A stretch of 17,167 bases of DNA from JBDHUJ01 sp039809105 (GTDB taxonomy: Bacteria; Patescibacteriota; Saccharimonadia; Saccharimonadales; UBA4665): assembly GCA_039809105.1 (NCBI GenBank), contig JBDHUJ010000031.1, positions 1-17,167 on the forward strand. Direction: 5' to 3'. Each line of letters begins with the position of its first letter. Position 1 is the stretch's first letter. Both the position numbers and the translations under genes were made by a program. Of this stretch, positions 5,805 through 12,912 are shown piece after piece. Below the pieces are notes generated by a model that made no database searches, was not told the DNA's origin, and saw only the letters and a list, made by a program, of their open reading frames with translations.

Positions 5805-7766
5805 TCATGCTGCCTGCTCCATTTTCCGCACTTCCGCAGCCGGTATAACGCGGTCGGTATCTGTACGGGTCAAGTGCGTCACGAGCGTCACGATGATGCC
5901 GAACAGTCCGACCATCCCGAGCCAGTCTATATGCCATACCACTGCGAACCCGAACAGGAACGCGAACCCGGCGATGATGATTCCGGCACCGGTATTCTTT
6001 GGCAGAACGATGTCGGTATAGACAGGTTTGGCCTTTTTGCCCGTGTCTTTCTTGGCTTCCCAGAACGGGTCACGGGTGGTTACCGTTGGGATGACAGCGA
6101 AGTTATATTCGGGTGGCGGGGAAGTCGTCGACCACTCCAGTGTGCGGCCGTTCCACGGGTCGCCCGTAGTATCGGTGAGCTTTTCGCGCCGCCAAATACT
6201 ATAAGCCAGCTGCCAGACCTGGAACAGCACACCAGTCAATATGACCAGGACACCTACGCCAGCGACTGCAAACAGCCACTGCCAACCCATACTCGGGTCG
6301 TAGGTGTTCATGCGGCGTGTCGCGCCCATCAGGCCCAGCGCATAGAGTGGCAAGAAAGCCAGCAGGAAACCGATGAGCCAGCACCAGAACGCGTAGCGGC
6401 CAAGTCGTTCGTTCAGTTTGAAACCGAAGATTTTCGGGAACCAGTAAGTCAGCCCGGCGAAGAAGCCGAAGACCACGCCGCCGATAATCATATTGTGGAA
6501 GTGCGCGACCAAAAAGAGACTGTTGTGGAACTGGAAGTCCGCCGCCGGCATGCTCATCAGCACGCCCGTCACGCCACCGATGGTAAAGGTCGTCACAAAA
6601 CCCATGAACCACAGCATGGGTGTCGCGAAGCGTATGCGTCCGCGCCACATCGTGAACAGCCAATTGAAGACTTTGACACCAGTTGGCACGGCGATTATGG
6701 CCGTCATTATACCGAAGAACGTGTTCACATCCGCGCCCGCGCCCATGGTAAAGAAGTGGTGCAGCCACACCGTGTAGCTGAGGATGACAATCGCCCATAT
6801 CGCCCACACCATGCTGGTGTAGCCGAAAAGCCGTTTTCGCGAAAATGTCGCAACTACTTCCGAAAATATACCGAATGCCGGCAGTACCAGAATGTACACT
6901 TCGGGGTGCCCCCACGCCCATATGAGGTTGATGTACATCATGGGGTTACCGCCGCCATCTGACGTAAAGAAATGCATGCCGAGCGTGCGGTCCAGGCTCA
7001 GCAAACCAAGCGTGACAGTCAGGATAGGGAAGGCGAATGCAACAAGTGCCATGCTCCCCATGACGCTCCAAACGAAAATGGGCATTTTCATCAATGTCAT
7101 GCCAGGAGCGCGCATTTTGAGTATCGTCACCAAAAAGTTTATGCCCGACAGCAGGCTGCCGATACCCGAAATCTGCAGCGCCCATATCCAGTAATCCACG
7201 CCGGTACCGGGACTGTATTGCAGTTCGCTCAAAGGTGGGTAGGCAAGCCATCCGGCGGCCGAAAAATCACCCAGCACCAGTGACGCGTTCACCAGCACCA
7301 TGCCGGCGGCAAACAGCCAAAAACTGACAGAGTTCATAAACGGAAACGCCACATCGCGGCTGCCGATTTGCAGCGGTAGCACCAGGTTTATGATGCCGAA
7401 CATCAGGCCCATAGCGGCAAAGAAAATCATGATGGTACCGTGGGCACTGAACACCTGTTGGAACAGGTTGGCGTCTATGGGCCCGCCACCGCCAGCACCC
7501 AGAGCTTGCTGGGCGCGTATCATCGCCGCATCCGACGCACCGCGCAGCAACATCACCAGCGCCACGACTATGTACATGACACCGATTTTTTTGGGGTCTA
7601 GAGAAGTGAACCATTCGCGCCACAGGTAGCCCCACTTTTTCTTGTAGGTTATGAAGCCGAGTATGGCAACCAGCGCCAGCACCATGCCGGCTGCGCCGCC
7701 GATGGTAATCGGGTTGGACGGAAACGCGTCCCAGTTCAACCGCCCTAGCAAACTCGCGACAAACAT
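5805..7766 (-). CDS. cyoB: cytochrome bo3 quinol oxidase subunit I
   Basis: This catalytic core oxidises quinol, reduces O2 to water and pumps protons. Residues below use the 653-residue form starting at ATG 7766, which has GGGAGGAG six bases upstream; an in-frame TTG at 7769 is too close to it. It closely follows E. coli CyoB from end to end. Haem b ligands are His109 and His424, haem o3 ligand His422, and CuB ligands His287, His336 and His337, with the Tyr291 cross-link partner. Proton-path residues Asn127, Asp138, Glu289 and Lys365 are all present, so pumping is expected. At the quinol site Arg75, Asp79 and Gln104 match E. coli Arg71, Asp75 and Gln101, but the position of His98 is Leu101. 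The usual C-terminal domain (TGDPWNGRTLEW) is complete. Confidence 0.97.
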   Translation of the reverse strand: MFVASLLGRLNWDAFPSNPITIGGAAGMVLALVAILGFITYKKKWGYLWREWFTSLDPKKIGVMYIVVALVMLLRGASDAAMIRAQQALGAGGGGPIDANLFQQVFSAHGTIMIFFAAMGLMFGIINLVLPLQIGSRDVAFPFMNSVSFWLFAAGMVLVNASLVLGDFSAAGWLAYPPLSELQYSPGTGVDYWIWALQISGIGSLLSGINFLVTILKMRAPGMTLMKMPIFVWSVMGSMALVAFAFPILTVTLGLLSLDRTLGMHFFTSDGGGNPMMYINLIWAWGHPEVYILVLPAFGIFSEVVATFSRKRLFGYTSMVWAIWAIVILSYTVWLHHFFTMGAGADVNTFFGIMTAIIAVPTGVKVFNWLFTMWRGRIRFATPMLWFMGFVTTFTIGGVTGVLMSMPAADFQFHNSLFLVAHFHNMIIGGVVFGFFAGLTYWFPKIFGFKLNERLGRYAFWCWLIGFLLAFLPLYALGLMGATRRMNTYDPSMGWQWLFAVAGVGVLVILTGVLFQVWQLAYSIWRREKLTDTTGDPWNGRTLEWSTTSPPPEYNFAVIPTVTTRDPFWEAKKDTGKKAKPVYTDIVLPKNTGAGIIIAGFAFLFGFAVVWHIDWLGMVGLFGIIVTLVTHLTRTDTDRVIPAAEVRKMEQAA

Positions 7767-7784
7767 CAAGCTCTCCTCCCGGTC

Positions 7785-7863
7785 GTCATCCTGAGCGATA
7801 GAGAAGGATCTGTGCCCAACTTAAGCATAGGTAAAGAGATTCTTCGCTTTCGCTCAGAATGAC
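7785..7863. repeat. GTCAT...ATGAC inverted repeat between cyoA and cyoB
   Basis: Arms 7785-7813 (GTCATCCTGAGCGA...) and 7835-7863 (...CGCTCAGAATGAC) are inverted copies matching at 24 of 29 positions around a 21-base loop. It belongs to the family seen at 4941-5024 and 16927-17014. It lies just outside the cyoB ribosome-binding site. Confidence 0.8.
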
Positions 7864-7893
7864 TACAAGAGTGAGCGTAGCTTTTCACTTTCA

Positions 7894-8808
7894 TTACATT
7901 TCCATCCCGGCCATATCATGCGCCATGCCAGTGTCGGTTTCCGTATCTCCGTGGCTCATATACTTCATAACAATCGTATCATACAGGTCGTGCTTAGCGA
8001 GCACATAGGATACAGGTTTGACGTTCTGGCTAGGCAACACGAGCTGGTCGTACGTAGCTTGGTTGAGTACGCCCTGACTTGAGCTAGCTTGTGCAACCCA
8101 CGCATCATAATCGTGCTGACTCATAACGTTCGCTTTAAAGGTCATGCCCGCGAAACCTTCGCCGCTGATATTCGCCGAACGCCCATCATAGCTCCCGATT
8201 TTGTTCGCTTCTATGTGTAGCTTGGTCGACATGCCGCTCATGGCATATATCTGCCCGCTCAGCTGCGGAATCCAAAAACTGTTCATCGGCGCGTCGGACG
8301 TGATTTCGAAATTCACCGGGCGGTCAACGGGCAACGGCAATGCGTTTACACTAGCCACACCTTCGTCAGGGTAAATGAACAGCCACTTCCATTCCAGCGA
8401 AACCACTTGCACCCGCACTGGCGTCTTAGTCGAGTCCAGCGGCTTGAACGGGTCAAGCGCGTGGCTGCTGCGCCAAATGATGGCGCTGAACACGATGAGT
8501 AATAGCGCCGGCACACCCCACCATATGGCCTCGAGCTTGCGGTTGCCGTCCAGCTCCGGTTGATATTTGCCAGGCTTTTGGTTGCGCTCGCTGTACTTCC
8601 AAGCGAACGTGCCGAGCAGTATAAACACCGGCACAACGACCAGCAGGCTGAGCAGACTGGCGATTATCATCAACTGCCGTTCCTTCTGCGCCATCACCCC
8701 AGCGGGGTTCAACACTGCGAAGTTGTAGTGGCTCAGCCCCCACGCCGACGCGGCCACAACCAACACCACCAGGAGCACTATACCCAGAAGTTTTTGTTTG
8801 CTACGCAT
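7894..8808 (-). CDS. cyoA: cytochrome bo3 quinol oxidase subunit II
   Basis: Subunit II docks on subunit I with an outer cupredoxin-like domain. The 304 residues have an N-terminal helix (8-24), two membrane helices (about 44-69 and 95-112) and an outer domain (about 130-270). The region corresponding to the CuA loop of cytochrome c oxidases has no Cys or His, and the family signature MNSFWIPQLSGQIYAM (175-190) is present, so electrons come from quinol, not cytochrome c. Unlike E. coli CyoA there is no lipobox Cys. The C-terminus adds a Met/His-rich tail (from about 284) with His286, Met295, His297, Met299, Met302 and Met304. This is the first gene of the cyo operon. A GGAAG and an extended -10 lie directly before the ATG. 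Confidence 0.95.
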   Translation of the reverse strand: MRSKQKLLGIVLLVVLVVAASAWGLSHYNFAVLNPAGVMAQKERQLMIIASLLSLLVVVPVFILLGTFAWKYSERNQKPGKYQPELDGNRKLEAIWWGVPALLLIVFSAIIWRSSHALDPFKPLDSTKTPVRVQVVSLEWKWLFIYPDEGVASVNALPLPVDRPVNFEITSDAPMNSFWIPQLSGQIYAMSGMSTKLHIEANKIGSYDGRSANISGEGFAGMTFKANVMSQHDYDAWVAQASSSQGVLNQATYDQLVLPSQNVKPVSYVLAKHDLYDTIVMKYMSHGDTETDTGMAHDMAGMEM

Positions 8809-8816
8809 TTACTTCC

Positions 8817-8825
8817 AGTATACCA
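8817..8825 (-). promoter_or_regulatory. extended -10 promoter of the cyo operon
   Basis: TGG-TATACT on the minus strand ends eight bases before the cyoA ATG. No good -35 is visible, as is common for extended -10 promoters. Transcription would start about one to three bases before the ATG, making the first cistron almost leaderless. Confidence 0.5.
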
Positions 8826-8846
8826 CTTATGGTAAGCGCATCGCCA

Positions 8847-8855
8847 TGCTATGAT
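8847..8855 (+). promoter_or_regulatory. extended -10 promoter, divergent from cyoA
   Basis: TGC-TATGAT ends six bases before ATG 8862, so the predicted start of transcription falls on the A of the start codon. No Shine-Dalgarno sequence precedes the ATG. The two divergent promoters lie within 53 bases. Confidence 0.5.
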
Positions 8856-8861
8856 GCAAGC

Positions 8862-9479
8862 ATGGCGACAAAGAAATCCCATGCTGTAGAACCGAAGAAA
8901 ATGAACCGGCGGAGCAAAATCATCGCAGTAGTGTCCGTAGTCGGAATCATATTGATTACATTGTTTCTTGCTCGAGGCTGGGTTCGCGGCCATCTCATAC
9001 CCCAGACCATCGGCTTATTTGAACGACCAGCTATCTCCCGACAATCCACGAGTGATTTTAACGAACCCAATGAAAAACTAAAATCTCTTGGTTACGAATT
9101 CACCATCGGTCATGTGCTGTCATGTCCAAGTGACAGTGGGTTCAACGGCTATGCCTCATACGACAATTTCGGCATCAGTCTTTATTGTGAATACCAGCAG
9201 CGCAGCAAGCACATCACTCCAACGGAAGCCTTCAGAGCTAAATGGAAATCAGACTCTTCGGCGTTTGATAAATATATGAATGACACAGGGTGGCAGCAAT
9301 CCAGTATGATGCCAATTGAAACCCTTTTTGACAGTCGACCATCTGTCGGCAGTTACGACGTGACGTACGACCGTTCACACGGAAACCTCTACTGCGAACT
9401 GGATATCATGTACGGCAGCGATGCTGTCTCTTACGTCGAAGAGAGTTGCAGTAAATCAATTACCCTCTTTGGTTATTAA
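8862..9479 (+). CDS. membrane-anchored extracytoplasmic protein, unknown function
   Basis: A 205-residue protein. It has a basic cytoplasmic start (Lys/Arg to residue 19), one membrane helix (about 20-37) and an outer domain of about 165 residues. The domain has four cysteines (88, 109, 178 and 196), enough for two disulfides. Two similar segments, SLYCEY (107-111) and NLYCEL (176-180), suggest an internal duplication. No family is recognised. A GTG at 8829 would extend the frame, but ATG 8862 sits where a leaderless transcript would begin and directly precedes the basic stretch. It is divergent from cyoA and ends at a strong terminator. A role linked to the respiratory chain is possible but only from position. 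Confidence 0.7.
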   Translation: MATKKSHAVEPKKMNRRSKIIAVVSVVGIILITLFLARGWVRGHLIPQTIGLFERPAISRQSTSDFNEPNEKLKSLGYEFTIGHVLSCPSDSGFNGYASYDNFGISLYCEYQQRSKHITPTEAFRAKWKSDSSAFDKYMNDTGWQQSSMMPIETLFDSRPSVGSYDVTYDRSHGNLYCELDIMYGSDAVSYVEESCSKSITLFGY

Positions 9480-9509
9480 GCGTCCGACTAACTGTACGTA
9501 ATCAAATCG

Positions 9510-9545
9510 AAAATATTCTCGGATTCACTCCGAGGATATTTTTAC
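9510..9545 (+). terminator. intrinsic terminator of the gene at 8862
   Basis: A 14-bp stem (9510-9523 with 9529-9542, one T-G pair) closes the loop TTCAC and is followed by T residues. The same TTCAC loop occurs in the hairpin at 14061-14089. Confidence 0.85.
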
Positions 9546-9581
9546 AGTATCCTACAGGCAGCAGCGGTTTGGACGTAGGAC

Positions 9582-9704
9582 TAGGGTCACGTAGAATAGT
9601 ACAGTTTGGTTGAAAAATGAGCACCGCAAAGGAGTCGTACTAAAGGTACGGCGAGTGCGGAGCGCAGGCTTTTCGGCCGAAATGTGCTGTTCTACGTGAC
9701 CCTA
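9582..9704 (+). ncRNA. 123-nt giant hairpin, possible structured RNA
   Basis: TAGGGTCACGTAGAA (9582-9596) is perfectly inverted at 9690-9704. The stem continues to 9616/9670 with 29 Watson-Crick pairs, five U-G pairs and one mismatch in 35 positions. Higher up, GCACCGCA (9621-9628) pairs with TGCGGAGC (9656-9663) at seven of eight positions, and GTCGTAC (9634-9640) pairs with GTACGGC (9646-9652) around the loop TAAAG. All six wobble positions are U-G in + strand RNA and would be A-C mismatches in minus-strand RNA, so the folded product is probably the + strand. Its last three bases are the stop codon of the convergent dehydrogenase gene. It could be a small RNA, a 3' end element or a repeat. 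Confidence 0.5.
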
Positions 9705-11372
9705 AAAGTGTTGGCGGATGTGGTTGTAGGAGTAGTCCCAATCGGCGTTGGCTTTTTTGTGTGGGTTGAAGATGTGGTCAGGGTCCATGATGTCTTTGGC
9801 GTCACGGAAGACTTGTAGTATTTCGCCGCCGAACTGGTCTTTCAGCCAAGGTCCGCGCACTAAGCCATCGTTGTGCTCGCCACTCAGCGAGCCGCCGTAT
9901 TGCAACACCAGCGCGTTGACTTCCTTCATAGCTGGCAGCAACTTCTTGCGCTCTTTCTTTTCTTCTATCTTCATGAGCGGAATGACGTGGAAGTTGCCGT
10001 CGCCCATGTGCCCGGCAATGGTCGCGAACAAGCGGTATTTGCGGATAATCTTCTGTAGCTTCGGCAGGAATTCGGGCAAGACATGCGGCGGGACTATAAA
10101 ATCGTCGATGAACGGCGCGGTGTGCTTGTCTTTGACTTTCGAACGTAGCAGCTGGAAGCTCTTGCGGCGCATCAGCCAGAATTTCTGACTTTTTGCTTCG
10201 TTGCCGTCTTCTTCGTAGGCGGTTATGTCGTAATGGAACTGCTTGTTTTTGAGCCCGAGGTCGGTGTGTAGCTTGTGGATTTTGCTGGCGACCTCTTCTT
10301 CGGTGTCGCCATTGAATTCGACCATCAGAATCAGTTTCGGGTAGCCGCGCGTCACCATCAGGCCTTGCGGTATAAGACTGAACATTAGCGTCGCAAACGG
10401 CCAAAAGCCCATGTCTTTGAGTAGTGACGGCATGAGTTTGAAGAACAGTATCATAGTCTGGTCGTCAAAACCTTCAAACGTAGCTGGTTTGGCGTCGAGC
10501 ACGGTGTTTATAACATCGCCAAGCTTCTTTATGTCCTTCAGGAAGAACACCAGCAGGCCGCTATGTTTGCGTTTTGGCGTGAGCTTAAAGGTCACTTCAG
10601 TAAGCATACCGAGCGTGCCTTCGCCGCCGACGATGAGCCGGGTCAGGTCAAACACGCCGGTTTCGCGGTCCCAAACATCCCATATGCCGTAGCCCATACT
10701 GTTTTTGCTGACGTGCGGTTTGGCAGCTTTGATGACATCGTAGTGCTTTTCGCACAGTTCGTATATGCCGCGGTAAACGCCGCCCTCGAAGTCCTTTTGC
10801 ATCATTTTGTCGTGCAGCTGTTCTTTGTTCAGCGGCTTGACCACGTACTCGTAGCCGTCGGCAAACACCACACGCAGCTGCTTAATCCAGTCGGCCGTCT
10901 TGCCATACTCCAGGCTTTTTTCGCCGCCAGAGTTGTTGTTGACTATGCCGCCCAGCGCGCAGAGGTCGCGGCTGGCAGGATAGGAGGGCATGAGCGCGTT
11001 GTGTTTCAGCGTTTCTTTCTCGAAGTCACGGTAGTACACGCCCGGCTGAGCGGTCCCTTCTTCGCTCGTGACCCGCACGATTTTGTTCATGTGCTGGGTG
11101 AACGAAAGGATGATGGACTCGTTTATGGCACCGCCGGCCATGTCGGTGCCGGCGCTGCGGCCGGTTATAGAAAGTTTGGGGTGCTTCTTTTTCTCGGCAG
11201 CTACGAGCCTTACCGCCGTCTGCACGTCGGCAGTGTCTTTGGGCATGAGCACCAGTTCGGGGCGGAGTTCGAACATACTGGCATCGTGGCTGTACAGCTC
11301 TTTTGCGCTGGCACTGTCATCCAGCTCGCCCTTAAAACCATTCTTTTTGAGTGTTTGTTTGAAATCTTCCAT
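9702..11372 (-). CDS. FAD-linked 2-hydroxyacid (D-lactate-like) dehydrogenase
   Basis: A peripheral flavoprotein likely to oxidise a D-2-hydroxyacid such as D-lactate or glycolate and pass electrons to quinone. The FAD-binding (PCMH-type) domain has GRSAGTDMAGG (71-81) and GGIVNNNSGGEKSLEYG (141-157). The C-terminal FAD-oxidase domain has GHMGDGNFH (454-462) and GGSLSGEHNDG (493-503), containing the residues normally used for metal and substrate. At 556 residues it lacks the Fe-S domain of the long GlcD/YdiJ-type fusions, although SGEHNDG resembles that branch. An upstream in-frame start at 11450 lies inside a repeat, so ATG 11372 is chosen; no Shine-Dalgarno sequence precedes it. It is divergent from NDH-2. 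The exact substrate is not determined. Confidence 0.85.
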   Translation of the reverse strand: MEDFKQTLKKNGFKGELDDSASAKELYSHDASMFELRPELVLMPKDTADVQTAVRLVAAEKKKHPKLSITGRSAGTDMAGGAINESIILSFTQHMNKIVRVTSEEGTAQPGVYYRDFEKETLKHNALMPSYPASRDLCALGGIVNNNSGGEKSLEYGKTADWIKQLRVVFADGYEYVVKPLNKEQLHDKMMQKDFEGGVYRGIYELCEKHYDVIKAAKPHVSKNSMGYGIWDVWDRETGVFDLTRLIVGGEGTLGMLTEVTFKLTPKRKHSGLLVFFLKDIKKLGDVINTVLDAKPATFEGFDDQTMILFFKLMPSLLKDMGFWPFATLMFSLIPQGLMVTRGYPKLILMVEFNGDTEEEVASKIHKLHTDLGLKNKQFHYDITAYEEDGNEAKSQKFWLMRRKSFQLLRSKVKDKHTAPFIDDFIVPPHVLPEFLPKLQKIIRKYRLFATIAGHMGDGNFHVIPLMKIEEKKERKKLLPAMKEVNALVLQYGGSLSGEHNDGLVRGPWLKDQFGGEILQVFRDAKDIMDPDHIFNPHKKANADWDYSYNHIRQHF

Positions 11373-11430
11373 TACGTTTAAGCTTAAGCGAAATGCTTCG
11401 AACTCGCAAGAACTTGGCCGACGAAGTGAT

Positions 11431-11540
11431 GAACAAAGAGCAATGAACAATGAACAGCCTTCGTTCGCGGACGCACTGACCTGCGTTCAACGCACTCAGG
11501 CTTATGAGCCACGTTCATTGTTCATTGTTCTTTGCTTATT
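11431..11540. repeat. heptad inverted repeat between divergent dehydrogenase genes
   Basis: CAATGAACAATGAAC (11441-11455) is perfectly inverted at 11513-11527. The stem extends outward with small gaps through AACAAAGAG on the left and TTCTTTGCTT on the right. The arms are tandem AATGAAC heptads. The inner part holds TGCGT-TCA-ACGCA and AGCCT/AGGCT stems. It occupies the shared upstream region of both genes. Confidence 0.75.
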
Positions 11541-11564
11541 GTTCATATCGTTTTATGTATTTCG

Positions 11565-11594
11565 TTGCAAGCAGGTTATGCTTACTGGTACAAT
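11565..11594 (+). promoter_or_regulatory. promoter of the NDH-2 gene
   Basis: TTGCAA (11565-11570), an 18-base spacer and TACAAT (11589-11594) preceded by TGG, an extended -10. The -10 ends nine bases before ATG 11604 and no Shine-Dalgarno sequence is visible, so the mRNA would have a leader of only a few bases. Confidence 0.6.
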
Positions 11595-11603
11595 ACGGCC
11601 AAT

Positions 11604-12809
11604 ATGTCAGACACAAAACAGAACATCGTTATCGTCGGCGGTGGTTTCGGCGGCGTAAAAACCGCGTTAGAGTTAAGCAAAGACGAACGTTTCCAAATAA
11701 CCGTCATCAGTGACCGCCCCGACTTTTGGTACTTCCCGACCATGTACCACACCGCCACCGGCGGTGACAGCGACCAGTCGAAAATCCCGCTCAGCCGGCT
11801 CTTCCACGGCAAAAAGAACATCGACCTGCTGGAAGGCAAGCTGCAGGCCGCCGACAAAGTCGCCAAGACCGTCACCATAACCGTCGGCGGCAAAAAGCGC
11901 GAGCTCGCCTACGACAAGCTGGTTCTGGCGCTCGGCGTCGTCACGAACTACTTCGGCATCCCGGGTCTGCCGGAATTCAGCTTCGGCATCAAGTCCGTAG
12001 AAGAAGCTGAACGGCTCAAGAAGCATCTGCACCAGCAGCTCCTCGACGAAAACAAGCCCGACCTCAACTACGTCGTGGTCGGGGGCGGCCCGACCGGCAT
12101 AGAACTCGCCGGCGCGCTGCCTGCCTACCTGCGCGGCGTTATGAAAAAGCACGGCATAGAGCGCCGGGCAATCCATGTCGACCTGGTCGAAAACGCCCCC
12201 CACCTCATGCCGCGGCTCCCGAAGCACATCGGACGCGCCATCGAGCGCCGCCTGCGCCGTCTCGGCGTCAAACTCTACCTCGGCAAAGCAGTCCAGGGTC
12301 AGACCGCCGAGGAACTGACCGTTTCCGGTAAGCCTATCCGCAGCCACACCGTCATTTGGACCGCCGGCATGGCGAATAGCCCATTTTTTGGCCCTGACAG
12401 CGGCTTTGAACTCAGCGGCCGCCACAAAGTAGTTGTCGATGAATTCCTCCGCGCCGGCAAAGACGTCTTCGTCATCGGCGACAACGCCGAAACTCCGTTC
12501 AGCGGGATGGCACAGACCGCCGTATACGACGGCGAATTCATAGCCCATAACTTCGTCAAGGAGCTCGACGGCGAACCCAAACTGGCCTACCGGCCGAAAC
12601 AGCCCGTCTACGTCACACCGGCCGGTCATGGCTGGGCATCAGTGCAGTGGGGCAAGGCCAAGTTCGACGGCCGCCTGGGCTGGTTCCTGCGCGAAGCCGC
12701 CGACTTTGTCGCCTTTACCGACATCGAACCGATTCCCGACGCGGCATTCCAGTGGGGCCACGGCATGGAACACGAAGACCTCTGCCCGACCTGCGGCGCC
12801 CTAGCGTAA
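11604..12809 (+). CDS. ndh: type II NADH:quinone oxidoreductase (NDH-2)
   Basis: A single-subunit, non-pumping flavoenzyme that moves electrons from NAD(P)H to membrane quinone. The 401 residues have the two-dinucleotide-binding layout: FAD motif VGGGFGG (11-17), NAD motif VVVGGGPTGIE (157-167), WTAGM (252-256) and the second FAD contact VFVIGDNA (288-295), followed by the AQTAVYDG helix start. ATG 11604 is chosen over an upstream in-frame start because the FAD strand begins at residue 8 and a strong promoter ends nine bases before it. The C-terminus finishes with GHGMEHEDLCPTCGALA, where Cys394 and Cys397 form a CxxC not usual for the family. It probably supplies quinol to the cyo oxidase. 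A sulfide:quinone-reductase-like relative is less likely. Confidence 0.88.
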   Translation: MSDTKQNIVIVGGGFGGVKTALELSKDERFQITVISDRPDFWYFPTMYHTATGGDSDQSKIPLSRLFHGKKNIDLLEGKLQAADKVAKTVTITVGGKKRELAYDKLVLALGVVTNYFGIPGLPEFSFGIKSVEEAERLKKHLHQQLLDENKPDLNYVVVGGGPTGIELAGALPAYLRGVMKKHGIERRAIHVDLVENAPHLMPRLPKHIGRAIERRLRRLGVKLYLGKAVQGQTAEELTVSGKPIRSHTVIWTAGMANSPFFGPDSGFELSGRHKVVVDEFLRAGKDVFVIGDNAETPFSGMAQTAVYDGEFIAHNFVKELDGEPKLAYRPKQPVYVTPAGHGWASVQWGKAKFDGRLGWFLREAADFVAFTDIEPIPDAAFQWGHGMEHEDLCPTCGALA

Positions 12810-12834
12810 GCAACGAAGTAGTAAACGGTAAAAA

Positions 12835-12883
12835 AGTAATAGGTACTATGGGAGGCATCCGCCGGAGGCGGATGTTTATTACT
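12835..12883 (+). terminator. intrinsic terminator after NDH-2
   Basis: CATCCGCC (12856-12863) and GGCGGATG (12867-12874) form a GC-rich stem followed by TTTATT. An outer AGTAATA/TATTACT pair (12835-12841 and 12877-12883) encloses it. A second small hairpin, GTGaCTCC-gcaa-GGAGcCAC, follows at 12885-12904. Confidence 0.65.
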
Positions 12884-12912
12884 CGTGACTCCGCAAGGAG
12901 CCACTCAGCTTT

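Noticed and set aside
5796..6962. 388-residue open frame on the + strand
   Set aside because: It lies antisense within cyoB, which has every expected oxidase residue. The translated product is rich in His, Arg and Gln with no domain, typical of a shadow frame in GC-rich DNA.
7894..8808. CyoA as a cytochrome c oxidase subunit II
   Set aside because: The CuA-binding Cys and His residues are absent and the quinol-oxidase signature is present.
9582..9704. 6S RNA or tRNA-like gene
   Set aside because: The stem is nearly continuous, without the large central bubble of 6S RNA, and there is no T-loop or acceptor pattern of a tRNA.
11673..12629. 318-residue minus-strand open frame
   Set aside because: It is antisense to NDH-2, whose motifs are unmistakable. 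There is no ribosome-binding site or recognisable domain.
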